From Sphingomonas sp. Y57 (GTDB taxonomy: Bacteria; Pseudomonadota; Alphaproteobacteria; Sphingomonadales; Sphingomonadaceae): a stretch of 64,000 bases of DNA. The stretch's first letter is position 1, and each line of letters begins with the position of its first letter. Of this stretch, positions 29,923-38,529 are shown one piece after another. The translations under genes were made by a program, and so were the position numbers. The DNA lies in NCBI RefSeq assembly GCF_001015195.1, contig NZ_LDES01000046.1, positions 177,532 through 241,531 of the forward strand, read 5' to 3'. The notes below the pieces were generated by a model. That model did no database searches. It saw nothing but the letters and a program-made list of their open reading frames with translations, and had not been told where the DNA came from.

Positions 29923-30441
29923 ATGGCTGCCAAGGCGCTGAGCTTCGTCGTCGGCGATTATGTCGTTTATCCCAAGCATGGTGTCGGCCGTGTGGTCGAA
30001 CTGCAAAGCCAGGAAATCGCGGGAGCCAAGCTCGAACTCTACGTCCTCCGTTTCGAGAAGGAGCGGATGACGCTGCGCGTCCCCACCAACAAGGCCGAAG
30101 CCGTCGGCATGCGCAAGCTGTCGTCGAGCGTGACGATGGGCGAAGCCCTCACCACGCTGAAGGGCAAGCCGAAAATCAAGCGCACCATGTGGTCGCGCCG
30201 CGCCCAGGAATATGAAGCGAAGATCAACTCGGGCGACCTCGTCTCGATCTCGGAGGTCGTGCGCGACCTGTTCCGGGCCGACGACCAGCCCGAGCAGAGC
30301 TATTCCGAGCGCCAGATCTTCGAAGCGGCGACCAGCCGTCTGGCCCGCGAGCTCGCGGCGATGGAAGCCGTCGACGAGCCGACCGCGCAGGAGAAGATTC
30401 TCGACATCCTCCGCAAGGCGGCTGCGATCCACAACAAATAA
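29923..30441 (+). CDS. carD: CarD family transcriptional regulator
   Basis: A 172-residue protein. The N-terminal RNA-polymerase interacting domain is recognisable (FVVGDYVVYPKHGVGRVVELQSQEIAGAKLELYVLRFEKERMTLRVP, residues 6-52), followed by the helical DNA-binding domain (MWSRRAQEYEAKINSGDLVSISEVVRDLF). CarD/CdnL proteins bind the polymerase beta subunit and stabilise open complexes at rRNA and housekeeping promoters. It is the last gene of the conserved block and is followed by a very strong terminator. Confidence 0.95.
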   Translation: MAAKALSFVVGDYVVYPKHGVGRVVELQSQEIAGAKLELYVLRFEKERMTLRVPTNKAEAVGMRKLSSSVTMGEALTTLKGKPKIKRTMWSRRAQEYEAKINSGDLVSISEVVRDLFRADDQPEQSYSERQIFEAATSRLARELAAMEAVDEPTAQEKILDILRKAAAIHNK

Positions 30442-30465
30442 GCGTCCTTCCTCCGGAAGAGGCGG

Positions 30466-30500
30466 AAAGGGGCGGTCCTTCGGGGCCGCCCCTTTTTCTT
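30466..30500 (+). terminator. Intrinsic terminator of carD
   Basis: A 13-bp stem (30466-30478 with 30483-30495, one G-T pair) closes on a TTCG tetraloop and runs directly into TTTTTCTTT. This is a textbook rho-independent terminator 25 bases after the carD stop. Confidence 0.93.
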
Positions 30501-30618
30501 TGCGTCTTTCCGGATACCACCCTCCGCCGGGGCAGGGTCGTCCGGTTGGTACATCCGGCTTGCGACAGGCATCGGGAAGCCGTATTATTTCAATAATACA
30601 GCCTCATGGAGATGTCCG

Positions 30619-31323
30619 ATGCGCAGATCGATCATGGCCCTTTTCGGCCTGCCCCTCGCCGCCGCCATCGCGCTGCCGGCCGGGGCCGCCACTCGTTCCT
30701 TCCCGGTTCCGGGCTTCGTCAAGATCAGGGTCGAGGGCCCCTATACGGTCCGTGTCCGCACTGGTGCCAAGGTGTCGGTTCGCGCCAGCGGACCGGCGAA
30801 CGGGATCGACCGGCTGGTGGTGGAGCCGCGTGGACAGGTCCTGGTCGTGACGTCGGAGAAGGGCTGGAACTGGAACCCGTTGCGCTGGAACAGCGGCAAG
30901 GTGGTGGTCGACGTCACCGTGCCGATGCTCGAGGCGGCCGAGCTGGCGGGGCCAGGCGACCTGACGATCGATCGCATTCGCACGACCGCCTTCTCGGCGG
31001 TCCTATCCGGCCCGGGCGACCTGACCGTGGGGCGGCTCGACACCAGCCGGTTGAGCGCCAGGCTGACCGGTCCCGGCGACCTGACCATCACCGGCAAGAC
31101 CGGCCGCGCCGACGCCTCTTTGAGCGGCCCCGGCGACATTCACGCCAGCGGTCTCGCGGTCGACCTGCTCAGCGCGACGCTGACCGGCCCCGGCACGATG
31201 AGCATCGGCCCGACCCGCGTCGCCCGCGCCACCCTGACCGGCCCCGGCGACATCCGCATCGCCGGTCGGCCGAGCTGCACGGTCAACAAGACAGGGCCCG
31301 GCAGCATCAAGTGCGGGGATTGA
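30619..31323 (+). CDS. Exported GIN-type (DUF2807) repeat protein
   Basis: A 234-residue protein with a signal peptide (residues 1-23, ending AGAA). The remainder is a head GIN/DUF2807-like beta-solenoid: the motif GPGDL/GPGDI/GPGT recurs about every 20 residues (near 112, 132, 153, 173, 193, 212 and 229), each in the form xLxGPGDLTI. Such proteins are predicted to be periplasmic or surface adhesin-like, with no known activity. GGAGA precedes the ATG at 30619. It lies 81 bases upstream of the exported TPR-CHAT gene on the same strand and could be part of its transcription unit. Confidence 0.85.
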   Translation: MRRSIMALFGLPLAAAIALPAGAATRSFPVPGFVKIRVEGPYTVRVRTGAKVSVRASGPANGIDRLVVEPRGQVLVVTSEKGWNWNPLRWNSGKVVVDVTVPMLEAAELAGPGDLTIDRIRTTAFSAVLSGPGDLTVGRLDTSRLSARLTGPGDLTITGKTGRADASLSGPGDIHASGLAVDLLSATLTGPGTMSIGPTRVARATLTGPGDIRIAGRPSCTVNKTGPGSIKCGD

Positions 31324-31404
31324 CCGCGCTCCACCGGTAACACGAACCGATACGGGCCCTTCCTCTCCGTCGCGCAATGTCGCAAAGGCGTTGTCGGGGG
31401 GATT

Positions 31405-34209
31405 ATGGCGATGCGAACAGTGATTCTGGCGACGGTGCTGTCGATGGCGCCCGTCGGCCAGGGGGTGGCCTCGCCGCCGCAGGATCCGATCGCCGCCGCG
31501 CGCGCGATCGACATCGAGGCCGACCCGGCCGGCGCGGTGAAAGCCTGGCAGGCGGCGCTGCCCATGGCCCGCGCACGCTTTCGCGCGAAGCCTGCGGAGC
31601 TGGGCACGGTGCTAGTAGGCTACGGTTCGGCGCTGATCGGCGTCGGACGCGACAAGGACGCATTGCCGCTGCTGGAGGAAGCGGCTCCGCTGCTGGCCGC
31701 GCTGCCGCCGGACGATCCGGCGCGGCTCGCCGGTTCCATAGCGCTGGCACTCGGTCGCGCTTCCGCCGGCCGAACCGCCGAGGCCATCGCCATGCTGGAG
31801 GCGGTCGCCGCGGTTCAACGCGGCGCCGCGCCCGGCGGAAGCACCGCCCTTGCCGAGACATTGTTCAACATCGGATCGGTCGAGCAGCAGGCGGGGCACC
31901 TTTCCATCGCCGCCGAACGGGTGGAGGAAGCGCTGGCGCTGCATCGCCGCCTGTCGCCGCCGGACGCCGAGGTCACGGTCGGCACGGCCACCAGCCTGGG
32001 GTCGATCTACACCCAGGCGGGCCTGCTCGCGAAGGCGGAGGACGTCGCGCGCGATGCGCTGGCGATGGCCGCGCGCGGCCTGCCGCAGGATCATCCGCTG
32101 ACGATGATCACCCTGTCCAACTACGCCGCGGTGCTCGACACCCAAGGCCGCTGGCGCGAATCCGAGCCGCTCTACCGCCGCCTGCTGCCGCTGCGCATCG
32201 CCAAGCTCGGCAAGGAGGCGATCAGCACCGCGATCACCGAATCGAATTTTGGTCGGGCGCTGCGCCTTTCGGGGCGTCCGGAAGAAGCCCTGCCGCTGCT
32301 GGAGGAGTCGGTGCGCGTCGCCGAACGCAAGCTGGGCGCCAGCGATCCCCGGCTCAACCAGTTCCGCGAGAATCTTGCCGACGATTATCGCGACCTCGGC
32401 CGCCTGACCGAAGCCGTCGCCCTGCGTCGCGCCGCGATCGCCGCCTTCAAGGTCGACTTCCCGCAGCACTTCCGTCTCGCCTCGCTGCAGGAAGGGTTGT
32501 CGGCCGACCTCGCCGCGCTCGGCGAACTCACGGCCGCGCGATCCGAGATCGAACAGGCGCAGACGATCCGCCACGCGAAGCTGGCGCCCGATCATCCCGC
32601 GCTGCTCGGCGGCGAGATCGCGGCAGGCTATCTTCTGGCGCGGGCGGGCGACGGTGCGGCGGGTCTTGCCCGCGCACTGCCGGCCTATCGCCGCCTCGCC
32701 GCGATAGCGAACGCCAACCAGACCGAGATCAGCCGCGACCTGGTCTTCCGAAGCGCCTTCGAAACGATGGCCCGGCTCGCCTGGCTGACGCGGGACGAGC
32801 CACTGGCGCTCGACGTCGCGCAACGGCTGGTGATCGGCGACAGCGGCCGCGCCATCACCGCCGCGCTCGCCCGCGGGCATAGCGAGCAGGCCCGCCTGAT
32901 CCGCGCCCGCCAGGACGCCACGGCCCGCCGCGCCGCGCTCAGCCGGGTCGCCCTCGAACGCTATGGCCGTGATGCCGCCGGCTATGAGGCCGCGCTGGCC
33001 GAAATCGCGAAGATCGACACCGCCATGACCGGCACGGCCGCGCTGGCGCAGGACGCGATCGTCGACATTGACGGCCTGCGCCGAACGCTCGACCGCGGAC
33101 AGGCCCAGCTCTACTTCGTGCAGCTCCACGATCGATTGCTGTCGCTTGTGATCGACCGCGACCAATTCGCCTTCGGCGACAATGTCATCGACGACCGTGC
33201 GTTCCACGGCCTCGTCACCAGACTGCGCGGTCCGGCCGTCACCGAACCGCAGGCCCGCGGCGTGATAGCTGACAGCGGTGAGGCCCGAGCCTATGACCGG
33301 GACGCCGCAGCGCGACTTTACGAGTTGCTGCTTCATGGACCGACCCGGCAAGTCGCCGAACGGAATCGGCGCTGGCGGATCGCGACAGGCGGATCACTGC
33401 TGGCCGTGCCGTTCGCCGCGCTGGTCACCCGACGTGCGGCGGACGGGCAGGCCAGGCGCTGGGTAATCGACGACCATGCGATCCTCCTGACCGCAGGCAG
33501 CCGCCCGGTCGACCGCCCCGCGTCCGGGCCGGGGCGGTTCGTCGGTATCGGCGCACCGCTGCTGAAGGGAACCGCCGCCGGCGCCCGCACCTATCGCGAC
33601 GCCGGGGGCACGGTACGCGACATCGTCGCCCTCCCCCCGCTTCCCGGCGCCGCGCACGAACTCGCGGCGATGCAGGCGATGATAGGCGGTCCGGACAATG
33701 TGGTCCTGACCGGCGCCGATGCGACGGAGGCCGCGGTGCGTGACACCCGTCTGACCGGGGTGAAGATCCTCGCCTTCGCGACGCACGGTCTGGTCGCGGG
33801 CGATGTCACCGGTCTTCTCGAACCCGCGCTGGTGCTCACCCCGGCACCGCAGGGCGACACCGCCGACGACGGCCTGCTCACCAGTTCGGAGATCGCCCAG
33901 CTCACCACCGACGCCGCCCTGGTGGTGCTGTCCGCCTGCGACACGGCGGCTGGGGATTCGCGGGATGCGCCGGCGCTGTCCGGACTCGCGCGCGCCTTCT
34001 TCTACGCCGGTGCGCGATCACTGCTCGTCAGCCACTGGCCGGTTCAGGACGACATCGCTGCCCGCATCACCGTCGCGGTGGCGCGCGATAGCGATGCGGC
34101 CGCAGAGGAACGCCTGCGCCAGGCGATCCTGCGCGTCCGACACGATCTGCGCAGGGCCGGGGCGGATCGGCCGGAGACCTGGGCGCCCTTCACCCTCGTC
34201 AGCCGGTAA
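31405..34209 (+). CDS. Exported TPR-CHAT domain protein (caspase-like peptidase)
   Basis: A 934-residue protein. Residues 1-23 look like a signal peptide. Residues ~60-420 contain a series of TPR helices (ALAETLFNIGSVEQQAGHLSIAAERVEEALALHRRL; YTQAGLLAKAEDVARDALAMA; LPLLEESVRVAERKLG). The C-terminal ~300 residues are a CHAT domain with an intact His-Cys pair: H794 in AFATHGLV and C845 in VLSACDTAAGD, followed by LARAFFYAGARSLLVSHWPV. CHAT proteins belong to the caspase-like clan CD. Their targets are usually unknown; an exported version is predicted to act in the periplasm. GGGGGA precedes the start. Confidence 0.9.
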   Translation: MAMRTVILATVLSMAPVGQGVASPPQDPIAAARAIDIEADPAGAVKAWQAALPMARARFRAKPAELGTVLVGYGSALIGVGRDKDALPLLEEAAPLLAALPPDDPARLAGSIALALGRASAGRTAEAIAMLEAVAAVQRGAAPGGSTALAETLFNIGSVEQQAGHLSIAAERVEEALALHRRLSPPDAEVTVGTATSLGSIYTQAGLLAKAEDVARDALAMAARGLPQDHPLTMITLSNYAAVLDTQGRWRESEPLYRRLLPLRIAKLGKEAISTAITESNFGRALRLSGRPEEALPLLEESVRVAERKLGASDPRLNQFRENLADDYRDLGRLTEAVALRRAAIAAFKVDFPQHFRLASLQEGLSADLAALGELTAARSEIEQAQTIRHAKLAPDHPALLGGEIAAGYLLARAGDGAAGLARALPAYRRLAAIANANQTEISRDLVFRSAFETMARLAWLTRDEPLALDVAQRLVIGDSGRAITAALARGHSEQARLIRARQDATARRAALSRVALERYGRDAAGYEAALAEIAKIDTAMTGTAALAQDAIVDIDGLRRTLDRGQAQLYFVQLHDRLLSLVIDRDQFAFGDNVIDDRAFHGLVTRLRGPAVTEPQARGVIADSGEARAYDRDAAARLYELLLHGPTRQVAERNRRWRIATGGSLLAVPFAALVTRRAADGQARRWVIDDHAILLTAGSRPVDRPASGPGRFVGIGAPLLKGTAAGARTYRDAGGTVRDIVALPPLPGAAHELAAMQAMIGGPDNVVLTGADATEAAVRDTRLTGVKILAFATHGLVAGDVTGLLEPALVLTPAPQGDTADDGLLTSSEIAQLTTDAALVVLSACDTAAGDSRDAPALSGLARAFFYAGARSLLVSHWPVQDDIAARITVAVARDSDAAAEERLRQAILRVRHDLRRAGADRPETWAPFTLVSR

Positions 34210-34215
34210 CGGCCC

Positions 34216-34623
34216 TCAGATAAGCCCCATCGCCGCGAGCTCGGCGTGCAGCGCGACGGGGATCTGGTCTCCGGCTTCGCCGCCTTCAGGCAGGTCCTTC
34301 GGCGCGTCCTCGGCGCTCAGGTAGCGCCAGCCCTGATGGGCACGGCGCGGGCGGGGCTCGACCGGGATCAACACCGGTGCCAGGACGATGCCGCAGCGCC
34401 CGCCGTCCAGCTCCGTGAAGCCGACCAGCGGCTGGCGCAGGCCGAAGCGATGCTGCGATATCCAGTAGAGCGAGCCGCCGGCCATCTCGTCGGCGCGCTT
34501 GGGCATGTAGCGGGTGGTGAGGACGATCTGCTCGCCGCGCTCGATCCGCGCCGCCAGTCGTGCGCGCAGGTCGTCGAAGCCGTCGCAACCATAGGCGATC
34601 TTGGTGATGCTGAGCGCGCTCAT
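34216..34623 (-). CDS. DUF1489 family protein
   Basis: A 135-residue cytoplasmic protein of the alphaproteobacterial family DUF1489 (LTTRYMPKRADEMAGGSLYWISQHRFGLRQPLVGF; PRPRRAHQGWRYLSAEDAPKDL). No function is known and there are no catalytic motifs I can name. It lies between the TPR-CHAT gene (convergent, six bases apart) and mgtE (same strand, 31 bases upstream), and may be transcribed with mgtE. Confidence 0.85.
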   Translation of the reverse strand: MSALSITKIAYGCDGFDDLRARLAARIERGEQIVLTTRYMPKRADEMAGGSLYWISQHRFGLRQPLVGFTELDGGRCGIVLAPVLIPVEPRPRRAHQGWRYLSAEDAPKDLPEGGEAGDQIPVALHAELAAMGLI

Positions 34624-34654
34624 GCCGTCCATATCGGGACGATCCGCGCCCCGA

Positions 34655-36061
34655 TCAACCGTGCAGCCCCCAGAGTGCGGCGAGCCCCAGGAAGGAGAAG
34701 AAACCCATCACATCGGTCGCGGTGGTGACGAAGACGGCCGAGGAAACGGCCGGGTCGGCCCCGGCCTTGTCGAGGCATACCGGCACCAGGATACCGGCCA
34801 GCCCCGCGGTGATGTTGTTGATGATCATCGCCAGGCAGATGACGATGCCGAGGTCGGGATTGCCGTAGATCAGATAGACCGACATGCCGAGCAGGCCGCC
34901 GATACAGAGGCCGTTCGTGATGGCGATGCGGAATTCCCGCAGGATCATGCGCGCCGTATTGGACGATGTGAGCTGGTTGAGCGCCAGCGCGCGGACCGCG
35001 ACCGCCATCGTCTGGGTGCCGGCATTGCCGCCCATGCCCGAGACGATCGGCATCAGTACCGCGAGCACGACGAGCTTGGCGATCGTACCCTGGAACAGGC
35101 CGACCACCGAGGCCGCGATCACCGCCGTGCCGAGGTTGACGATCAGCCAGGACAGCCGGACCTTGACCGTCTTGAGGATCGGTTCGTTGATGTCCCCGTC
35201 GCCGGCGCCCGACAGCTTGAGAATGTCCTCGCCGGCCTCCTCCTGGATGATGTGGACGATGTCGTCGACGGTGATCATGCCGACCAGCCGGCCCGCATGA
35301 TCGACCACGGCGGCGGAGATCAGAGCATATTTCTGGAAGCGGAGGGCGACCTCCTCCTGGTCCATGTCGACCGGGATCAACGTCTGTTCACGCTGCATCA
35401 CGTCGCCGATCGCGATCCGGCGCGGGGTGCGCATCAGCCAGCTCAGCTTACAGGTGCCGATCGGGTGATGCCCGGTGTCGACGACGAACACCTCCCAGAA
35501 ATCGGTGGTCAGGTCCTCGTTGCTGCGCAGATAGTCGAGGACGTCGCCGACGGTCCAATGCTCCGGCACCGCGATCAGGTCGCGCTGCATCAGGCGGCCG
35601 GCCGATTCCTCGGGATAGGACAGCGCCTCCTCGATCGCCGCGCGATCGTCCGGCTCCATCGCGCGCAGTACCGCGCGCTGCTCCTCCTCCTCGAGCTCCT
35701 CGATGATCGCAACCGCGTCGTCGGTGTCGAGCTGGGTGGCAATCTCCGCCACCTCGTGCGGGGCCAGCGCATCGATCAGCTCGTCGCGCACCCATTCGTT
35801 CATCTCGGCCAGCACGTCGCCGTCGAGCATCTCGGCAAGCGCGGTGGCGAGCGGGCGCCGCATGTCCTGCGGGGCCAGCTCGAACAGGTCCGCGATATCG
35901 GCGGGGTGGAGCGGGCGGACAAGCGCGCGGGCGCCCTCGACATCGCCATCGTCGACGCAGGCGATGACCGCATCGACGAAGGTCGACTTCAGCCGGTCGT
36001 CCTCGTCATGCAAGGTCTGGACCGGGGCGGCGTCGACGGTTTCGGGTTCGGTTTCGCTCAT
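34655..36061 (-). CDS. mgtE: Magnesium transporter MgtE
   Basis: A 468-residue Mg2+ channel. The cytoplasmic N-terminal domain (residues ~40-140: LHPADIADLFELAPQDMRRPLATALAEM) is followed by two CBS domains (PEESAGRLMQRDLIAVPEHWTVGDVLDYLR; VDMDQEEVALRFQKYALISAAVVD) and five membrane helices with the pore motif MPIVSGMGGNAGTQTMAV. The N and CBS domains bind Mg2+ and close the pore when Mg2+ is plentiful. GGAGG precedes the ATG at 36061; the longer open frame upstream is not conserved. A perfect 23-bp hairpin lies in its leader region. Confidence 0.95.
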   Translation of the reverse strand: MSETEPETVDAAPVQTLHDEDDRLKSTFVDAVIACVDDGDVEGARALVRPLHPADIADLFELAPQDMRRPLATALAEMLDGDVLAEMNEWVRDELIDALAPHEVAEIATQLDTDDAVAIIEELEEEEQRAVLRAMEPDDRAAIEEALSYPEESAGRLMQRDLIAVPEHWTVGDVLDYLRSNEDLTTDFWEVFVVDTGHHPIGTCKLSWLMRTPRRIAIGDVMQREQTLIPVDMDQEEVALRFQKYALISAAVVDHAGRLVGMITVDDIVHIIQEEAGEDILKLSGAGDGDINEPILKTVKVRLSWLIVNLGTAVIAASVVGLFQGTIAKLVVLAVLMPIVSGMGGNAGTQTMAVAVRALALNQLTSSNTARMILREFRIAITNGLCIGGLLGMSVYLIYGNPDLGIVICLAMIINNITAGLAGILVPVCLDKAGADPAVSSAVFVTTATDVMGFFSFLGLAALWGLHG

Positions 36062-36161
36062 GCCGTCCTCCGCCTTTCGAGCCGCGCAGCCGCTCGTCCG
36101 GACCCTGTTCCTTCCAGGCTGAATAAGCCCGAAACCCGAATCAAGGTCCCAACCAATTGAA

Positions 36162-36222
36162 TAGAGCCTGATCGCCACCGGCGGGGACGCCTTGCGCTAC
36201 CGCCGGTGGCGATCAGGCTCTA
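36162..36222 (-). terminator. Perfect 23-bp hairpin between the MFS gene and mgtE
   Basis: The arms 36162-36184 and 36200-36222 are perfectly complementary over 23 bases, with a 15-base loop. On the minus strand it begins 38 bases after the MFS stop and ends 101 bases before the mgtE ATG. On that strand it is followed by a weakly T-rich stretch (TTCAATTGGTT). It may terminate the MFS transcript, or serve as a structured leader of mgtE. I do not recognise a known Mg2+ riboswitch. Confidence 0.6.
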
Positions 36223-36259
36223 GGCGCCGCGCACGCAAACAGCAATGCGGAACCGGCGG

Positions 36260-37825
36260 TCAGTCGGCCAGCGCCGCAAGCCCCTCACCGCCCTTCGGCG
36301 GCCGCCCGGGCCGCAACAGCAGCACCAGGGGCAGCAGCGCGACCACGACCCACATCATCACCCAGAAACTGTTGAGATAGGCGATCATCATCGCCTGACG
36401 ATTCACCTCGGCCTCGGTCATCGCGGCGATCGGCGCGTCGAGACTGTTGCCGGCCCAGATCCGTGACAGGTGCAGCTGCATCCCGCCGGATTCGGACAGC
36501 CGCGCGCCGAGCTCGGCATGGTTGATCTGGATATCGCGTGCCAGCAGCCCGGAGAAGACCGCGAGCATGATCGAGGAGCCGGTGTTGCGCGAGAGGGAAT
36601 AGAGCGCCGCCGCCTCCGTCCGGTGCGAAAGCGGCGCACTCGACATGGCCGTGAAGTTGAGCACCGTGATCGACAGGCCCGTGCCGAAGCCCTGCAGGAC
36701 CCCCGCCCAGATGATCAGGTGCTGGTCCATCTCCATGTTGAAGCCGGTCTGGACATGGAGCGACGCGATGACGATGCAGACGCCAAGGGCGACCTGGATC
36801 CGGCCGTCCATCCAGCGGGTGAACTGGCCACCCAGGAAGATGCCCAGCGTCATGGCGATCCCGCGCGGCAGCATCATCTCGCCTGCCGTCGCGACCGGAT
36901 AGCCGAGCAACTGGACGAAGAGCTGGGGCAGCAGCGCGTTGCTCGCTATGATCGTCGGCATCAGCACGAACGCCAGCACCATCGCGCCGGAGAAGCTGGG
37001 ATTGGCGAACAGCCCCGGCGAAATGATCGGATGCCGCGAACGGCGGAGGTGGAAGATCAGCATCCAGAAGGCGGCGATGCTGATGGCGAACTCGGCGATG
37101 ATCTCGGGCGATTCGAGCCAGTCCTGCTGGGTACCGCGATCGAGGGCCAGCTGGAGCGAACAGAGAGCGATCGCGATCATGACGAAGCCGACATGATCGA
37201 AAGACCGCCGCTCCGACGGAAACTGGGGCAGGCCGAAATAGATGCCGGCCAGTGCGACGATGCCGACCGGCACGTTGACGAAGAACACCCAGCGCCAGTC
37301 GAAGGCATCGGTCAGATAACCGCCCAGTACCGGCCCCACGATCGGCCCGACCATCGCACCGATCCCCCACATGGTTATCGCGCGGACCTGCAGCGAAGGC
37401 GGGTTCATGTCGTAGAGGAAGGCCTGCGACATCGGCATCAGGAAGGCGCCGAAGAAGCCCTGCGCCAGCCGGCACGTCACCATCATCGGCAGCGACGTCG
37501 CGGCCCCGCACAGCATCGAACTGACGGTGAAGCCGAGGACGCACGCCAGGAACACCTCGCGGCGGCCGAAGCGGCCGGTCAGCCAGGCGGTGAGCGGCGT
37601 CCCCACCGCGGTCGCCATGATGTAGGAGGTCAACACCCAGGTGACCGTGTCGGGCGTCGCGCCCAGCGCGGCCTGCATATGCGGAAGCGCCACGGTCGCG
37701 ATCGTCTGATCGAGCACGACGAGGATGGTCGCGGACATGATCGCCGCGGTCACGATCATCTTCGGAATCGGGGCCATCGGAACGACCGCCACGTCGCGTT
37801 GCTGGTTGGTTTCCGACTCCGTCAC
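36260..37825 (-). CDS. MFS multidrug exporter, DHA2 (EmrB/QacA) family
   Basis: A 521-residue, 14-helix transporter. Family features are LDQTIATVALPHMQAALGATPDTVTWVLTSYIMATAVGTPLTAWLTGRFGRREVF (motif D1/A region) and the motif C segment IGAMVGPIVGPVLGGYLTD. EmrB-type pumps export lipophilic drugs and usually act with an EmrA adaptor to cross both membranes; no emrA or outer-membrane factor is adjacent, so it probably moves substrates across the inner membrane only or uses a distant partner. Confidence 0.93.
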   Translation of the reverse strand: MTESETNQQRDVAVVPMAPIPKMIVTAAIMSATILVVLDQTIATVALPHMQAALGATPDTVTWVLTSYIMATAVGTPLTAWLTGRFGRREVFLACVLGFTVSSMLCGAATSLPMMVTCRLAQGFFGAFLMPMSQAFLYDMNPPSLQVRAITMWGIGAMVGPIVGPVLGGYLTDAFDWRWVFFVNVPVGIVALAGIYFGLPQFPSERRSFDHVGFVMIAIALCSLQLALDRGTQQDWLESPEIIAEFAISIAAFWMLIFHLRRSRHPIISPGLFANPSFSGAMVLAFVLMPTIIASNALLPQLFVQLLGYPVATAGEMMLPRGIAMTLGIFLGGQFTRWMDGRIQVALGVCIVIASLHVQTGFNMEMDQHLIIWAGVLQGFGTGLSITVLNFTAMSSAPLSHRTEAAALYSLSRNTGSSIMLAVFSGLLARDIQINHAELGARLSESGGMQLHLSRIWAGNSLDAPIAAMTEAEVNRQAMMIAYLNSFWVMMWVVVALLPLVLLLRPGRPPKGGEGLAALAD

Positions 37826-37964
37826 CGGCCCCGTTTATAGCCGGACGCCGCCGCGCGGAAGTCGGCGCGGCCCGCCGCCGGGCCACTCCGGCAATCATCG
37901 CTCGCCTTGGCGGGCAGTTACCGATAGGGACTGGCCGAGATTCGCTTGCCGACAGGAGAAGATG

Positions 37965-38432
37965 ATGGCCGCCGATCCCGAGAACACCCTGATCCTGACG
38001 CTGGATGGCGGCGACGTCGTCATCAACCTGCGTCCCGACCTCGCCCCCGGCCATGTAGACCAGATCAAGTCGCTCGCCCGCGAGGGCTTCTACGACGGCG
38101 TGGTGTTCCACCGCGTGATCGACGGCTTCATGGCGCAGGGCGGCGACCCGACCGGCACCGGCATGGGCGGCTCCGAGAAGCCGAACCTGAAGGCCGAGTT
38201 CAGCCGTGAGCCGCATGTCCGCGGCGTCTGCTCGATGGCGCGCAGCTCGAACCCGAACAGCGCCAACAGCCAGTTCTTCATCTGCTTCGACGACGCCCGT
38301 TTCCTCGACGGCCAGTACACCGTCTGGGGCGTGGTCGAATCGGGCATGGAACATGTCGATGCGCTGCCGAAGGGCGAGCCGCCCCGTGCGCCGGGCAAGA
38401 TCGTCAAGGCGCGCATCGCCGCCGACGCCTGA
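37965..38432 (+). CDS. Peptidyl-prolyl cis-trans isomerase, cyclophilin type
   Basis: A 155-residue cyclophilin without signal peptide, so cytoplasmic (PpiB-like). Active-site segments are VVFHRVIDGFMAQGGDPTGTGMGG (catalytic Arg in FHRV) and ANSQFFICFDDARFLDGQYTVWGVV. It speeds proline isomerisation in protein folding. AGGAG lies six bases before the ATG at 37965; another ATG one codon earlier is too close to it. The gene is followed by a clear intrinsic terminator. Confidence 0.94.
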   Translation: MAADPENTLILTLDGGDVVINLRPDLAPGHVDQIKSLAREGFYDGVVFHRVIDGFMAQGGDPTGTGMGGSEKPNLKAEFSREPHVRGVCSMARSSNPNSANSQFFICFDDARFLDGQYTVWGVVESGMEHVDALPKGEPPRAPGKIVKARIAADA

Positions 38433-38454
38433 ACCCGAAGGGCCTGGACGATGG

Positions 38455-38487
38455 AAAGGCGGGGGCCTTGCTCCCGCCTTTTTCTTT
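38455..38487 (+). terminator. Intrinsic terminator of the cyclophilin gene
   Basis: A 9-bp stem (AAAGGCGGG at 38455-38463 with CCCGCCTTT at 38473-38481) is followed by a T-rich tract, 22 bases after the stop codon. Confidence 0.85.
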
Positions 38488-38529
38488 GGGCGGATGGAAT
38501 CCCCCCTGACAGGGAGGGGAGAGTCAGCG

